DNA of 64,000 nt from Membranipora membranacea (GCA_914767715.1 OU612072.1:24674001-24738000); one strand, 5' to 3'; shown: positions 1-12,982, counted from the stretch's first letter. The notes: generated by a model not told the origin, from the letters alone. Numbers and translations are program-made.

Positions 1-18
1 TTGTTTAGAGGACTGTGA

Positions 19-138
19 TTGAATACCGTCAGGACTACAAATGGATCAGTATCTCAGGAGTGGAATGGTGGTTGTCCTGAGGAGAAAGTGGTTTGCTGCG
101 ATGGTTACATCTTCAGGGCTGTATCAGACAACTGCCTA
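19..138 (+). CDS. Internal exon of a cysteine-containing extracellular protein (partial)
   Basis: Reading frame 1 is open from about base 19 to a good donor (CTA|GTAAGT, GT at 139-140), which leaves the reading at phase 0. The peptide is extracellular in character and ends in VVCCDGYIFRAVSDNCL. A CC-x-GY-x(n)-C ending resembles the end of EMI-type or EGF-adjacent modules, but the stretch is too short to assign. A TGA at 16-18 closes the frame on the left, so the acceptor must lie between 19 and about 50; the candidate AG at 30-31 has a poor pyrimidine tract. It probably belongs to the same gene as the terminal exon at 539. The phases do not match directly (phase 0 donor, phase 1 acceptor), so a small exon may lie between them. 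Confidence 0.4.
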
Positions 139-538
139 GTAAGTATATGTGAATTAACATGACCCATCGTGTTGCGTTCAGAGTGATGCGAATGCCTTTT
201 GCCCTTAGATTTTTTATTACTACTTGTTAAGGGATGCTGGAGCACTGGATACTAGTTATCACCCACCAAGATATTTGAGTACAAAAGAAGGCAGTTTGCC
301 TGATGTTTGAAGACTCAGGCATGATGCATTCAAATTAGGAAACTCTAACATCACTAAAAGCTGGTTTGTCTAATTGAATGATCTAACTACCTACACATTA
401 TTCTAGTTAGTTGATTAATTACATTACTTGGCATTATTTATGTATCAACAATAGAAGTGCAATGTGGCAGAACAGTGTAATCTCTTTGTGTCAACCTTTC
501 ACTCGTTGTTTGTGAGTTCTGGTTCTTTCTCATTACAG

Positions 539-657
539 CTGGACAAGAGTATTCTGATATGGTGGATCTGCAAAAGAAATACTGTCAGTTTGATCTCGGA
601 ATTCTCGATAAGTTTGCGCCCCTTCCTATTGACTTGCCATGCCCTAGATTCGACTAG
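539..657 (+). CDS. Terminal exon, unidentified protein
   Basis: A strong pyrimidine-rich acceptor ends at 538. The phase-1 reading that follows is hydrophilic and protein-like, containing QEYSDMVDLQKKYCQFDLG and then LDKFAPLPIDLPCPRFD before TAG at 655-657. The first possible polyadenylation signal seen is AATAAA at about 1002. The frame differs from the longer overlapping open frame, which I treat as a shadow. It is most likely the 3' end of the gene whose exon ends at 138. No function is assigned. Confidence 0.4.
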
Positions 658-2908
658 CCAATCACATGGGTGAGATATATGGCTGAGGAAAACAAATCTG
701 ACCACGAATGAGACCATTATTACTAATGAAAATGATGATGTTCAAAATTTATCCTACCATACAAATACACAATATTATGAAGCCAACAGCTTGACTGATT
801 CTTAAACTCCTGTGTTTTATAACTATGTTTAAAGTGGTTTGCAGAACATGTAAAATTTAACACTAGCTAAATGCAAGTGTTCAAGCATTGAATTGTGCTT
901 TGGCCATAAAAGGCCACATCAAATGACCAAAAATCACTTAAAAGTATCAAGCATGCAGTGATTGGGTCATGCAGCAAGGTCCCACATCTAAACTATAATC
1001 CCAATAAAATTTTTGATAAATCACAAATTATTATCTCTTGATGTATGCATGTACCTTTATGTCAGGTCAATATCCAGAGGGGGAACTATAAAATAAAATT
1101 CATTGAAAGGAAATATAAACAGACTACAAGGTTCTCCATATCTGCAACAACATCCAGCAAAGCCTCTATTCAGGCCAAAAAAATTCATAAAGTCCTATCT
1201 AACATTAATAGTTGATTCAAATGAATGTGAGGTAGGTTTGCTTGTCATAGTGTCAGGAAATTCTATGTTGTAAGGTTGGCCAGCATGGGCTTGGTTTATT
1301 CAATCCTGAGGCCAGCTTGATTCGAATGATCACATAAAGCCTGACGGCAACCTGCCAGTCAAAAGGCTACCAGCCAGGCATAATCATATGTTTGATCAAC
1401 AATGCTAAGATTTTGTACTAACTAACTAACTTACAGCGTGACAAATTCAATTATTAGAAAAAATACAGAATTTAATATATGACAGTCAGAGACTAAAATT
1501 CCCCACAATAGTATGGTGTAGCAGCAGCTGGTGATGGTGAAGAATAACAATTGAATTTGAATCCGAATATGATCACTTATATTTTGATAATCGACAGTTA
1601 TAAAAGTCTACCTTCATAGAAAATTGATAACTAAATACAGGCTGGCAAATGCACAATGAACTATGATATGATAATTAGTCATGTAATAGAACTGTCACAG
1701 AGACAACAATTGTGTAGTTGGTAAAGGGGCAAATTCAGTAAGACAGGGTTATTCCAAATGTCAGGATCAATTCTCAAAGAAGGCTTAAAATACCTTCAAA
1801 AGTCATAATTTGCACACACTTTTTCAGCCCGAATGAGCATACAACTTTATGTTTCCTGGCAGATTCTGACAGATTGAAGCCTTAGATATTCGTTGATTGG
1901 AAACAAAGCAAAAACGCACTATCACCTTGAGTATTAAAGAATCTATGTGCCCGCGATAAGAAGGTCTTTTCCTCCAGTGCAATTCAGCATAATTTTTTCA
2001 TTAAGGCAGAAAGCAAACTGTTTTCCGTACGATGCTAATGATACAATTTTGAGGACTTTGATGTAACATCAGCCTGCACCGGTATCGAAGCCTTTGAGTA
2101 ACAAGCCCGTCCCCGATTTCTCATCCAGAATAATTGAAGTTTTTAATAAGCTTTCTCTATCCGACATCATCACTGACGGGATATTTATAATTCTTTGTAT
2201 GAATCATTTGGCCTTATTTGCATTCAACCTATATAGTGATTATATTGGAAGTGATCTACAGACTCGGTACGAGCTAAATTTTTGACGCTGACTTTTGTTG
2301 GCTTGCATATTTTAAATTAAGCTCATCATTTTATCGCTGTGATAGACACATTTTACACAATTGTTATAAAAGTAATCACAGATATTTTATCATGCCAAAA
2401 ATTGGATGATTGTTGAATTCCGAAGTGAATGGCTGAAAAAAAAACGGCTCTTTATCAAACAATGGCATCTGATACGCCTGGTACAAATGAGTGTAAGACA
2501 AAGAGGAAAGCAACCTGGTAATGACCCAACAAAAACTACTTAGCATGTATGTAGTTTTGAAACATGGGTCTGACTTGGAGTTATGCTTTCAAAGTTCTAT
2601 TGTGCAAGTTTCAAGTATGTGATTATAATTGCAAGGGCCTGCGGAGTAAAGACGACCATTGTCAATAATATGTATGCACTGGTAATGTGGAAAAGAAATA
2701 TTGAATATGCTCATGACTAAAATTGATAGCTAAAGACAATTGAGCAAATAATAACCAGTATAAAAAGGAAGGTGGTATGGAGCAACACATGGGTGATATA
2801 TTAAATACAAGGATTGATGAGTTTCAGATACTATCATGGTCCATAAATTACCTACAGTCTATGAGTACATGTAATAATGAACATGATATATATGAATAAT
2901 AACATTCA
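658..2908. other. Intergenic, nothing supported
   Basis: AT-rich sequence with short chance open frames, for example 2094-2285. I see no convincing splice-flanked exon, RNA gene or inverted-repeat element here. Confidence 0.5.
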
Positions 2909-3840
2909 GGCGACGGGACGCTCCTGTAGCGGACAGATGTAACATCTTAAATATGGATGGCTATTGGTGCAACCAGCACTTCCAGCTCTATCAGCATGAC
3001 AACAATGACAAAAACGCATATATCACAATCCTCACAACAACTGATGGCCAACTGTGACACGACTGCGCCGGCAACACCACGACATCACCTGACTCTGGCT
3101 TTTAACAGCGCGCTGAAAAGAGCGTCAACTGCCCAACCAATTCAAGCGCTACATAACAATGAACTGCCAAACAGAAATTCTTAGGGCAAATCAAACTAAA
3201 ACAATAAACCAGCTAAATGTAGTGTAAAGTATTGTAAGTGAAGTATTACTTAATTTTTCACATGCATAAATAGAAAGTCAATCATCAAATTCTATTCAAC
3301 TCATTGCTGATGTCCGTGGCTGGGATCAGAAGCTAATGCAGTGAATTCTATAGCCAAAGTGTTATTGATAATATTTAAAGGCTGTCCCTCATTTAACACA
3401 AACTGCAATTGAGTCCTCATTCACTCCAGTTTTTTTAATCATAATTAACCTGTCATTATCTCTTTTTCTAAGAGAGATGCAGCTTTATAGTTTTTTTCAT
3501 CATAAGATTCAGCTATGTCTGTTAAAGCTGAATTTAAATTGTTTTGCCAATGTTTCCGATCATCACTGTACAGGCAGCTGATGAGCATGCTGTCACAGGG
3601 ATTAACAGTGGATTATCTCCAGTTCAGATAATGATAGTCTGGTTATTGTGGGACAAGTCGCATTGCTCATCTCTGACATGTTTATGTCAACTATTAAGAG
3701 TTGAAAGCCCTACCCATAAACCACCTTCTCTGATGCATACTATACCACGGATGTTGGTGTAACCGATCCCAAGATTGTAACCACCGGCAGCAGGAATATC
3801 TATATCGATATGATATTGTCAGCGTTTGATTGACATAGTA
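2909..3840 (+). pseudogene. Decayed exon-like sequence of unknown origin
   Basis: Two stretches are locally richer in GC than their surroundings and look like protein, but stops interrupt them. After an AG at 2907-2908, one frame reads ADRCNILNMDGYWCNQHFQL and continues to a TGA near 3049 and a TAA near 3091. From about 3573 (AG at 3571-3572) there is a reading that changes frame, including DNDSLVIVGQVALLISDMF and then DVGVTDPKIVTTGSRNIYID, which ends at TGA near 3832 with two earlier stops. The simplest view is an old pseudogene or exons with unresolved splicing. No family is recognised. Confidence 0.25.
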
Positions 3841-3955
3841 ACTGTCACTTGTTGTTTGGTTTGATATGTACAATTTGGCTAAAACAATCGTAGAACAGAA
3901 ACTGAAAGTTCAATCATAAGATATGTTACCTGATATGTGATAGAACATTTGAATA

Positions 3956-4641
3956 TCAATCCCTGGCCCTTGCATAGACTAAGCTTAGCACTTTTAAAGG
4001 AAGTGTTAGCATAGTTAAAATTTGGAAATATGCTCTCCTGTCTCGTAACATACAATCAGATGGTAACTGATAATACCAAACCTTAACATGACAGCCAATT
4101 GTCAGGTTGGGTAATTTCCTTGAACTTTGATATTCAGCTTCATTCCCTGGGTCAAGTTTATCTGATTTGTACTGGGATGTCATGCATAAAAGCCTAGTTC
4201 TTGAATATCACAACCTTCAACCTGTCTATGCATGTAGAAGTCAAATATCTTTTTAATGAGGGTATAGAATATTGATATCGTAAGTCAAGAATCACCTACC
4301 GACACAATATGCAAATTCTGACTTCTATGGAGAACCCTATATATTTGTTCTCCAAGATCCACATAGGGTTTCCCCCTCTTATATGTGTTACAATTGTTTG
4401 CCTATGATTGCTGCTTATCATTTTTCTTTGTTTCCGTCTGGGTCAAATAGTCTCCTAGCTCTACATTGTCCTTCTTTTTCTCTCTTCGAATGACATATCC
4501 AAATATTTAGGATTAATTGAGAACGTTTACTTTTGGAGTATGGCATGATGAATAAATATCAAAGTAATGAGACTTACCCGTTACAGATTTGCTCGTCAAT
4601 GCATTTATTACCAATAGTATTAATGGAAGGATTCTAAACAT
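3956..4641 (-). CDS. Candidate small secreted protein, two exons
   Basis: Exon 1 (4641-4578) starts with MFRILPLILLVINALTSKS, a typical signal peptide, and ends at a consensus donor (GG|GTAAGTC) in phase 1. Exon 2 (4161-3956) follows an AAATCAG acceptor and is open in the compatible phase to its stop, giving about 89 residues. The mature part contains IGCHVKVWYYQLPSDCM followed by LRDRR. This spacing of C, K-V, C and a basic cluster loosely resembles the central block of the cysteine-rich family at 20.4 and 47.6-55.8 kb, but the resemblance is too weak to claim homology. The matching phases and signal peptide support the model; the acceptor has a weak pyrimidine tract. Confidence 0.38.
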
Positions 4642-4704
4642 TGAGTTTTTTAACACAGCTGCCGTACACTCTTCAGAGTTCAATTCAGGCTTGGCAAGGA
4701 TCAT

Positions 4705-6623
4705 TAAACCAGTAGCAGTGCAGTATTCCTTTGAAATGAAGGCAAAAATTGAATAACTTCAATTCATAAAAAGAAACAAAATTATGACAACTCGCAATAC
4801 GTCATTTATCAGGGATCACAGGCAATTTCTTTGATCACGATGATTGAGGACGCAAATCTGTTCACTAACTGGCTTGTATGGAGAACAGTTTAGATTCAAT
4901 TGATGACTTGCCTAATTATTAAAGTATACCAGCATCAGCAAACTCACTTTTGCTGTTAATGAATAACGTGCCGTGCCCTGATGGTTCGCTATGATCGGTT
5001 GACTTAATCAATTGGAAAATCAACAGTACCTCACATAATTCTTCAGCATTATGTTGTTGCGTCAGGGTAAACTTAGCGCACAGCTATTGTTTAACTTTAC
5101 ACACACAAGTGAATGAATTGTTGGTAAGCAGCATATTTATTTGCGGGTACAAAGTTTGTACCTATGTATCTGTTACATTAACTACCAATCTTGGTGTTAA
5201 TCAAGATATCATTGATTATTAAAGATTAAGATAATTGGTGATAATGGTATCGGTTATTGGTAACGAGACATCAGAAGAATCTTGTCTTCTATTGAAACTA
5301 TTTGCCGAGCTTCACATGAACGTAGTTCCCGAACCATCTAAGCTTTATATTTCAATCAGTGTTGTTTGAGCACATGACCTATTGATTGACGTAAATTTAA
5401 ATGAAATTAGCGTTGTGAGGGCTTTCCTTATCTTAAAAAACTATCTAACTTTAATATTGTCAACATTATAAAACCAAACAGTGCAAAGCCATATCTAGAT
5501 ATTAGTAGGTTGTTGTCCATCTATTTGTTAGAGTTTAGGGCATATTACAAAATCTGAGAAGTTATCAATTAAATTTCAGGCTCACCAAAACACCTTAATC
5601 TTGTGACATGTTATATTATATAACTTCTTTGTTTGACCTCTAACAGAGCTCTCCTGAAAAATCTAAAACACAACAATATTCAACTCAATGTCAAGTTTCA
5701 GAATTAAGGTCATTGATACATCACATGTGGTTGTGACACTGTTTTCACCTACTTCAGTTTACAATCATGAACCAATTACATCATCAAAAGTAAATCAATA
5801 TCATTTTAAAAACTGAGCAGTCTGTTTTGGAGCTTAATGAACTATTGATTAAATCATTGAAGGAAATTTCCTGCATAGTGTTATCATAATCAACAAATAC
5901 AATATCTTGATGTTTTAAGGTACGATTCCCAGCACTTGAAACTGTATCTAAATAATCACTGGCTAGCAATGTACACAACTTGAACAGGTCTGACAGCTCG
6001 TCTAACAATATTACAACTCCTGACCCCCAGCTCTCCCTCTGCCCTGTGATGCTCCATAGAGGGTTATACAACATAAGCTGATCAATGAACTGATAAACCT
6101 TCTCCTTAGATTGTATGTTTGTATTCATCATGATAATTGATAATTACTACATAGATGTTAAGATATAATCAAAAAATAGATGCTTTGCCGGCGAATGTAC
6201 CTTTATTTTGAAAAGATTGAGCTTGTGAAAAGCATGGGCTAATTGTGCAACGTGTTTGATTGTCATGTGTAACATTGAAATTGAAATTTAACTAATGTTA
6301 CATTTTTATGTATATTAGCGCTTTGAGGCATCATGCTTGGACTAATATTACAAACATGATATTGCTAACACTTGTGCTTGTGCATGCATGAATGCTAATC
6401 AGATCTTCATGTACCCAGAAAAAACAATTAATTGATGTTAATTTATCTCGATGACGTTCTGTAACATGAAGGATTTAAAAACTCAACAAAAGTATATATT
6501 GTGTTGTAAACTAGTTAGAAGTTTGTAAGATTTCCCCACATGAAATACTGAGCTGATGTGTATACAATAGGTTAAGGGCTCGGCAGACTGTTGAGCTTTG
6601 TTTGATTCGCAGCTCTCGTCAGC
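4705..6623. other. Intergenic region upstream of the GPCR
   Basis: Mostly featureless AT-rich DNA apart from the isolated minus-strand open frame at 5784-6131, listed separately. The 200 bases before the GPCR start contain a TATATAT stretch at about 6492, which is too common in this composition to call a promoter. Confidence 0.4.
5784..6131 (-). CDS. Isolated 115-codon open frame, hypothetical
   Basis: The frame opens with two ATG codons and contains an amphipathic segment (VVILLDELSDLFKLCTLLAS) followed by NRTLKHQDIVFVDYDN. The pattern of a helical stretch followed by a 'QDIVF' strand is faintly like GAIN-type receptor ectodomains, but this is only an impression. At this GC content a frame of this length can arise once or twice by chance in 64 kb. 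No flanking splice sites are clear. Confidence 0.22.
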   Translation of the reverse strand: MMNTNIQSKEKVYQFIDQLMLYNPLWSITGQRESWGSGVVILLDELSDLFKLCTLLASDYLDTVSSAGNRTLKHQDIVFVDYDNTMQEISFNDLINSSLSSKTDCSVFKMILIYF

Positions 6624-7553
6624 ATGGGTGAAAATTCACGATTGGAGTTACACGAAACCAACTTACCTGTACAGTTAGCTGTGATTTGCTTATTCGTCAA
6701 TCTATGTATTCTTACCAGCAACATGTTGGTGATAGTTACGTTCAAGAAACTGAGGAAGCTGAAAATTCAGCACTACTGCATGCTGGGACTAGTAGGATCT
6801 GATTTGGCGATGCTCGGTGTCAACACGGTGGCACTGATGATATTACTACGAGGTGAGATTTTACTCACATACCTACATTGCAATCTCTTTGGACAGGCGA
6901 CAATGTATGCAGCTAGTATAACCGCTCTCATTCACACTTCTATGTCTATCGATAAATGGATGATGGTTAAGTTTCCGATAACTCACAGACTGTTTCAGGT
7001 GAATACGACAAGGTCACCACACTTAATTCATATCTTTATTGTAATTCTGTATATATTTCCTCTCATTCCTGCTATTATATTTAGTTACTTTGATATGATT
7101 AGTTTTGGCTTTGACCCTTACCTGCCGTCATGTGTGATTATGTCAGGTGAGAACGGAATGGTGGGATGTATTGTGTGTGGGGCCTTGTTTATATTTACCC
7201 CTATTACAGTTCAAGCTGTCTTGAACTTCCTAGTCTTAAAAAGGATATCTGAGTTATAAGGAGTCAACCGAAGCAGACTTATAAGATCAACGAAAACAGT
7301 CCTAACAACGCTTGGAGTATATTACTTTTGTTGGCTGCCTGTTGGTGTTTGGGCAGCGAGGATATTTATCTCAGCATTAGGTCATCTTCCAGGCTGGTAC
7401 AGGTTCATAACCTTACAGCTACTTTGTTTAAATAGTGGGATGTGTTTTCCTATTTATTACTGGACTTTACCTTGCTTCAGGAAAACATTTACTTCTCTAT
7501 TCAAGAAAAAGCCAACTTACATTGTTACTCAATCTAGTAATGATATACTCTGA
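6624..7553 (+). pseudogene. Rhodopsin-like (class A) GPCR interrupted by one in-frame TAA
   Basis: A single-exon seven-transmembrane receptor of 309 codons. TM1 carries the conserved Asn (about residue 33) and TM2 the conserved Asp (D60 in LGLVGSDLAM). C86 sits at the top of TM3, and the DRY position reads DKW (110-112). TM4 (about 133-156) and TM5 (about 180-206) are clear. Codon 212 (7257-7259, in the third intracellular loop) is TAA. The same frame then continues without another stop through TM6 with a CWLP motif, TM7 with an NxxxxFPIYYW variant of NPxxY, and a short tail ending at TGA 7551-7553. AATAAA follows at 7661-7666. The ligand cannot be predicted. Everything except the one nonsense codon looks intact, so this is a very young pseudogene, a null allele or a base error. 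A spliced bypass is unlikely because no donor-acceptor pair brackets the stop. Confidence 0.75.
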
Positions 7554-7879
7554 GGTCATGATCTAATTTTTCAACCCTTATTATGTTACATTCATGAAAT
7601 TATTTTAAACCTTTATTGCCAAGTTATGTCCCGAGAGATTTATATAATACAACACAATACAATAAACTATGCTGACTGTCATATTCAATCGATGATGTCT
7701 GTGCCATTTTTGCAAATATGTACTTCGCATGCGAATACACATGTTCACATATATATGCAATTTACTCTAAGCGGTTGCGATAAAATTACCCTCAAGACAT
7801 GAAAGTATGACTGACCGGTTGATTTACTTGCAATGATGTATGCATTGTAAGAATTTGCCTCACAACATCCATAACCAAC

Positions 7880-8975
7880 TTCATTGATAAAGCCCAGACG
7901 AACTACGCTCGCTGTCTCTTCCTAGATTTTTCATCAGCCTTCAATACAATTAGAGTAGAAGATTTAATCCCATCACTGCAATACCTCGACTCAAACATTA
8001 CACAATGGATTATAAGCTTTCTCAGTAATCGCAGACAACAAACAATATGCATTAATAATAACTTACTCTCAGATACACTCATTACCAACACTGGCACCCC
8101 ACAAGGATCTGTACCAAGCCCTCTATTGTTTTCATTGTATACTGATGGAATTAGATCTAGATGTCAGAACTTTCATGTCTTAAAATATGTGGATGTTACT
8201 TGTTTAATTGGACTCACAGGTAATTCCTCTGATTTATATTGTTATTTTTCTGAAGTAAATAGAATAGCTAATCAATGCTCAGATCTTGATCTCCTTTTAA
8301 ACGCAGGTAAAACTAATGAAATGTTATTTTCAACTAAACGTGAAAGACCTGTCATTCTTAGCCTCTTACTTATGGATCATTTATTTTTTTTCTGTGAGAC
8401 TACTAAATATCTTGGTGTTGAGATTGACCAGAAGCTTAGATTTGAAGTCCACATCCAAAATTTTGTTCGTAAGGCAAATCAAAGAATGTATATAATTAAA
8501 AACTTTCTGTATTTGAGTACCAACCCACTTGCATGCATGCTTTTTAAAAGTTTTATTGTTTCACTTATAATGTATTGTCTACAAGTCCTCTATCCTGCCA
8601 TTTATCAACGAGATAAGAAAGACATGCGCAAAATATTTAAAGATGCTTCCTCGCTCGGATTGCAACTTAATTATGATTATGATGAATTGTATAATGCAGA
8701 TATTCACTGATGACGAACACTTTATCTAAACTACCTCGAACGATGGCTCTCAGGTCGACTTAGACACCCCTAAATACCGCTCTGCCTGGGGCAAAGACTG
8801 CTTTTTGAGACACATGTGCATTTATATTAATGATACAATTTTTAACTACCTTTCAATAATACTATCTTTGCATGCAAGGCAACTTCATTACTTTCAGCAG
8901 AGTACACCTACCAGCAACCTTTTTCTCACAACTTTTACAGTTAGTGATAGAATACAAATCAATCAATCAATCAAC
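7880..8975 (+). mobile_element. 5'-truncated CR1/L2-like LINE, reverse transcriptase 3' part
   Basis: From about 7883 the plus strand encodes RT motifs in order: FLDFSSAFNTI, then GTPQGSVPSPLLFSLYTDG, then a degraded catalytic box reading YVDVT where YADDT is expected, then KYLGVEID. The frame is open to 8710. The element ends in an (AATC)n microsatellite at about 8956-8974, the kind of short tandem tail typical of CR1/L2-type LINEs. The loss of the catalytic aspartates and the 5' truncation show it is dead. The left boundary is set by where homology begins, not by a visible duplication. Confidence 0.75.
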
Positions 8976-9075
8976 ATACAACATTCATACAAAGAAAGTT
9001 CAACTATTTTATTTGTTCATCTATTTTTAATCATTTTAATGTATCCAGCCACAGAATATAACCTATAATATCAAA

Positions 9076-9704
9076 TGATAATTATAATATATTAGTAATT
9101 ATTTTTTAATTTATCATGCTCATAGTAATTACCATAATAATTACTATGATACCACAGACCACAGACCCAGCTTCACACTAAGCTTCACTCGTACTGACTT
9201 GTGACATATTGGGGAATAGCAAACTTTCAAGAAGGTTGCTGTTTGTCCGATCAAGACTGCTATCCACCGAACCTTTGATACTAGTGTGTAAGTTTAGTTT
9301 ATGAAATAACTAACGTAGAACCATCATGCTTGTCTGTATGTTTTTCACTAATAACTTCTGGGTAATCGGTCAATGACCTTCTTACTTTCATATTATATTC
9401 ACCAATGTCTCAAATTACATATTGTAAAGTTTTGAGGATGCGCAAAGCTACCTGAGATATGGCCAGATAAAAAAAGCTACTCTCAATTTTGTCAATTTGC
9501 TTGTTTTGATGGCTCCCTGCAGGTCACATGTCATGTCACACCATTACGTTGTTTCAGTCTGATGAAAGTATTGGCTGCTGTAATAATAGCTTTCATGGTA
9601 GCGATAAAGATAGCCTAGGATATTAACTTGAGCTATTCTACATACTTCATGTATTTCCATGTGTACCATCTATCCGTGTGGCCACACTATAGTCAGCTTG
9701 ATAG
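9076..9704. other. Intergenic, AT-rich palindromic patch
   Basis: Around 9115-9150 there is an imperfect AT-rich palindrome built on AGTAATTA/TAATTACT. Nothing else is supported. Confidence 0.3.
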
Positions 9705-9719
9705 CACTATCCCCATTTT

Positions 9720-10048
9720 ATGTTAAGAGGATCTGCACCTGGAATATGTACTGATTCAAAAAAGGGTTCATTCAAAGCGCTGGCTGTCAAAGTCCAACAC
9801 AATCCACCAGCATATGCAGTACAACTCAGGTACTCGACTGGTACTCGCAGTGACGAGAAGCATCCTGCAATAATTGTGACTTTCATAACATTTCAACACT
9901 TAATTAAGCCATCAAAATTTTAGGATCTGAGGTGATATGCTATGAGCAAGCAACCCGGTTTTTTCAGGCTTCTATCTATGACATGGACTGGTTTGTGACA
10001 GTGACCAATCTTGGCGAAGCAAATATATACTTAAACTTAAAACTTTAA
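9720..10048 (+). CDS. Two possible exons of an unidentified gene
   Basis: 9720-9830 encodes a protein-like segment (DSKKGSFKALAVKVQHNPPA) that could end at a donor at 9830 (CTCAG|GTACTC) or simply run to TAG at 9923. A strong acceptor (GGTTTTTTCAG) ends at 9967, and 9968-10048 then reads ASIYDMDWFVTVTNLGEANI and on to TAA, which looks like a terminal exon. The phases do not join directly, so an intervening exon or a different donor is needed. No domain is recognised. Confidence 0.3.
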
Positions 10049-12479
10049 TGTCACAGATTGTTCACTATCGATGCAATTTGTACCTAAAACTAGTTTCTCA
10101 AAGGCCATTCCATGCAAAAATTTATTTCATTTAAGATTGTTGTGTAAAGATGTACTTCCGCGAGGAATATGAACCCCTTACAACAAGTATCAGCATAAAA
10201 AAGCTACCACCTATGATCGATCACCAATGAAGGTAAGAATTTGCTAAAAAGCTCAATTAATCATACAGGGTTAGTGGTGATTGCATTATCCAAAGTCATT
10301 TATGTAGGACTTGAGATATTGTTGCAACAACTTTGTACCTGGAAAGCTATCATACATGGAAAGCTAGTGTCCCTGGCAACAGTTTTTACCTGGCGAACCT
10401 TTGTACCCCGGGAACTTCTTTTTCTGACTCGGCAACCTTATCGGCTATTGTCAAAACCCAAACGGCAATAATCTGCCCGAATCGAACATTATCACAGAAT
10501 GAGCGAAGGTTATTTATAGCTTTACATTATGATAAATAGCAATTTGTAAATGTCACTTGCACCTGCTCCACTTTCTAAATAGAATTAGTGAGTTTGGATA
10601 ATATATATAAATTTTTATTGCCGATCAAAGTCAATGACAAATAAATAGATGAATAAATAAATAACATAAATAAAAAATAAGACGTCGAATGCCACATTTT
10701 TCATTGTAGGTCACATCAACATCTCTACGTTTTTGTCCGCACCCAATAAAATCTCAATCAAACTCAGAACTGATCACTTACACAGAACGTTTTGGCGATT
10801 ATCCACCCATTCAAATGCATTGATGGTGACATAACTTTAATTGGCAAGTTTTGATCAAACCCTATCAACATTTCCATTTTTTAACTTTGGCCTGAACACA
10901 TTTTATCAGAGTAGTTAATAGACATACACATGGTAGCTAATACTAAGTTACATCACGATAAAGCAAGCTTTTATGAGCTGGCCCCTAGAATTTTTGTAAC
11001 CAGTGGAAAAATAAGGAAACAGTACTACTCCATAGTGCCTTTGGTTGCCAGTACAACCTGTAGCACTCTGTATGCTATAACACTAGGTTTGCTTGACAAG
11101 AGAATAAACTGCACTCCTGCTATAGAAATCTTTGAGCCAGCTTCATAGCTTTCATGAGTTGTCTTATCAATCTTAGGTAATTCTACCTTATAACCGACAG
11201 CTTTTCACCTCAATTTATTTTAGTGTTTAGCAACCTATACAGGTCTCTCTCAAAAGCTTGAAACATCCAAGTTCATAGCAGGCAAATGCATTAAACAATC
11301 GGACAAAACTTCCGAATGAGCTAAACTTTATTGGGAGGATCACCTTAAGATGGATGTAAAAAGTAGTAATACATGATATTTCATTCAGCAATGTGGTGTT
11401 CCACGTACATGGCCTTATCCCACGCCAATAGTCTGTTTGTGGCCCTGCATGCAGCCCCAAATGGCTAGCATCACATGTCATTCAATTATCATAGCCACTA
11501 TCACCAAATCACCGAGCAGTAAATTGTGCTGAAAAAGATAACTAGAAATAATTTTGAAAAGCTTGATAAAATTATCATTATTTTTGCAGTGCAAAATCTT
11601 TTGTTACTGATTCACTGTTAATTATATAGTATCGTTGTTCAGGGCAAATAAATGACTATTACACTATCTATTTTCTGAGCATCCAACTAGCGATATGAAA
11701 CCTCTCTTAACTGAATATGAGTTACTAGCAAATACATAAACACATTCATGTCTCTGTGTTATGCACAGGTCGTGATTGTCATTCATTGAATTCTTTGAAA
11801 TCAATGAATGTTCAGTTGAACTTTAAGCTACTGTTTGAATCGGAAATACAAATTAGATAAGTTCATTAAAATATGTAGGGAGGCAAAATACCAGAATGCA
11901 CCATACAATTGAAATCAGGCACAAGTGGTAATGTCAAAATAAGAAAGTGAAGTACTTGTTGGATATGATAGCAGCTGCGCTATTTTGTGAACGTCATAGA
12001 CTTTGACATTGGAAAGGAACAGCATATTGGCTGACTAAGATCATTTGGTCTTCCTTTCATTCATGAAATTATTACATATTTAACTCATATCTTAAAAGCT
12101 TAAATTAATGTTTGCTGGAATTTTGATAAGCAGCAACACTTCCTCTTACTAGGGAAAGTCATCTCTACGAAAATTTTCAATAATTTCAGAATTTTTATTT
12201 CTATTTTATTATATTTCTACTTCCATCTCACATACCAAATAAGTGCTAATTGATATCACAGTTTATTTTGAAATGGTTCACTAACTTCTATTCAAAGTGA
12301 CCTCTTACATTAAACTTGTTCTATGTCTGGCTTGATATGAAGTGAAGATCCTGCGATTACGATTCGTACTCTAATGAAGAAATTAGGACTTCAAAATGTT
12401 CAGAAGTTTACTTTTGACATTTCATGCGTTGACAAGACAAGCTGCTTAAGGACCCAATCAATTGTACTCAATCATCTAC
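10049..12479. other. Intergenic, nothing supported
   Basis: Only chance open frames (for example 10241-10539, 10930-11148 and 11227-11481) and a 10-bp stem-loop near 11780-11812. A short minus-strand stretch before a donor at about 10765 (GT|GTAAGTG) could be a small exon but has no supporting partner. Confidence 0.35.
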
Positions 12480-12720
12480 ATCACTGTCCCTCCTCCTCTC
12501 CATTTGTCTACCTCTTTTTCCTGTTCCAGCTACCTTGAGATTCGCTACCTTTCTAATATCACAACCTTATCTTGGCGGTTTAGATGACCAAAGAAACTGA
12601 CCCTCTTTTTACTCACGCTCAAAGAGAATGGTTCCACTCTCACTTCCTCTCTACTGTTTTCATTTCCTACATGGTCTTTCCAAATGGCGCTATGAATGTA
12701 TCTGAATATATCTTCATCTG
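12480..12720 (-). mobile_element. LINE remnant, C-terminal part of an RTE/'craniofacial'-type ORF2
   Basis: On the minus strand one frame reads IWKDHVGNENSREEVRVEP and then SKKRVSFFGHLNRQDKVVIL before stops. This corresponds to the C-terminal region of RTE-like ORF2 proteins, where a WKD-(I/V) region is followed by a 'RRLxWFGHVxR' block. It is a short relic of the same general family as the copy at 22.1-24.4 kb. The upstream extent is unclear. Confidence 0.45.
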
Positions 12721-12959
12721 TTGTTTCAATTCACTCCGTATAATGGGCCACGCTTCATTTTCCAAAACATGAAAGTAGAGTTGTATTATTTGAAATGTAT
12801 CAGAACACAGGGTCAACAGGTGATTTTTGTTTAATACCCTTTGTATTTTTGTCATCGTTAATTGATTGTAGAAAGGGCAGACGAGGTTGTTGAGGTTGCA
12901 GTCTGTCCTTGGCAAGTGTTTTGGCTGGCATGCCACGTCAGTTTAAAGATTTGTCAAAA

Positions 12960-12982
12960 GCCTCTCTGTCTAACAGAGAGGT
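12960..12982. repeat. Short stem-loop
   Basis: CCTCTCTGT is followed by a 3-base loop and ACAGAGAGG, giving a perfect 9-bp stem. No T-run or other context assigns a role. Confidence 0.3.
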
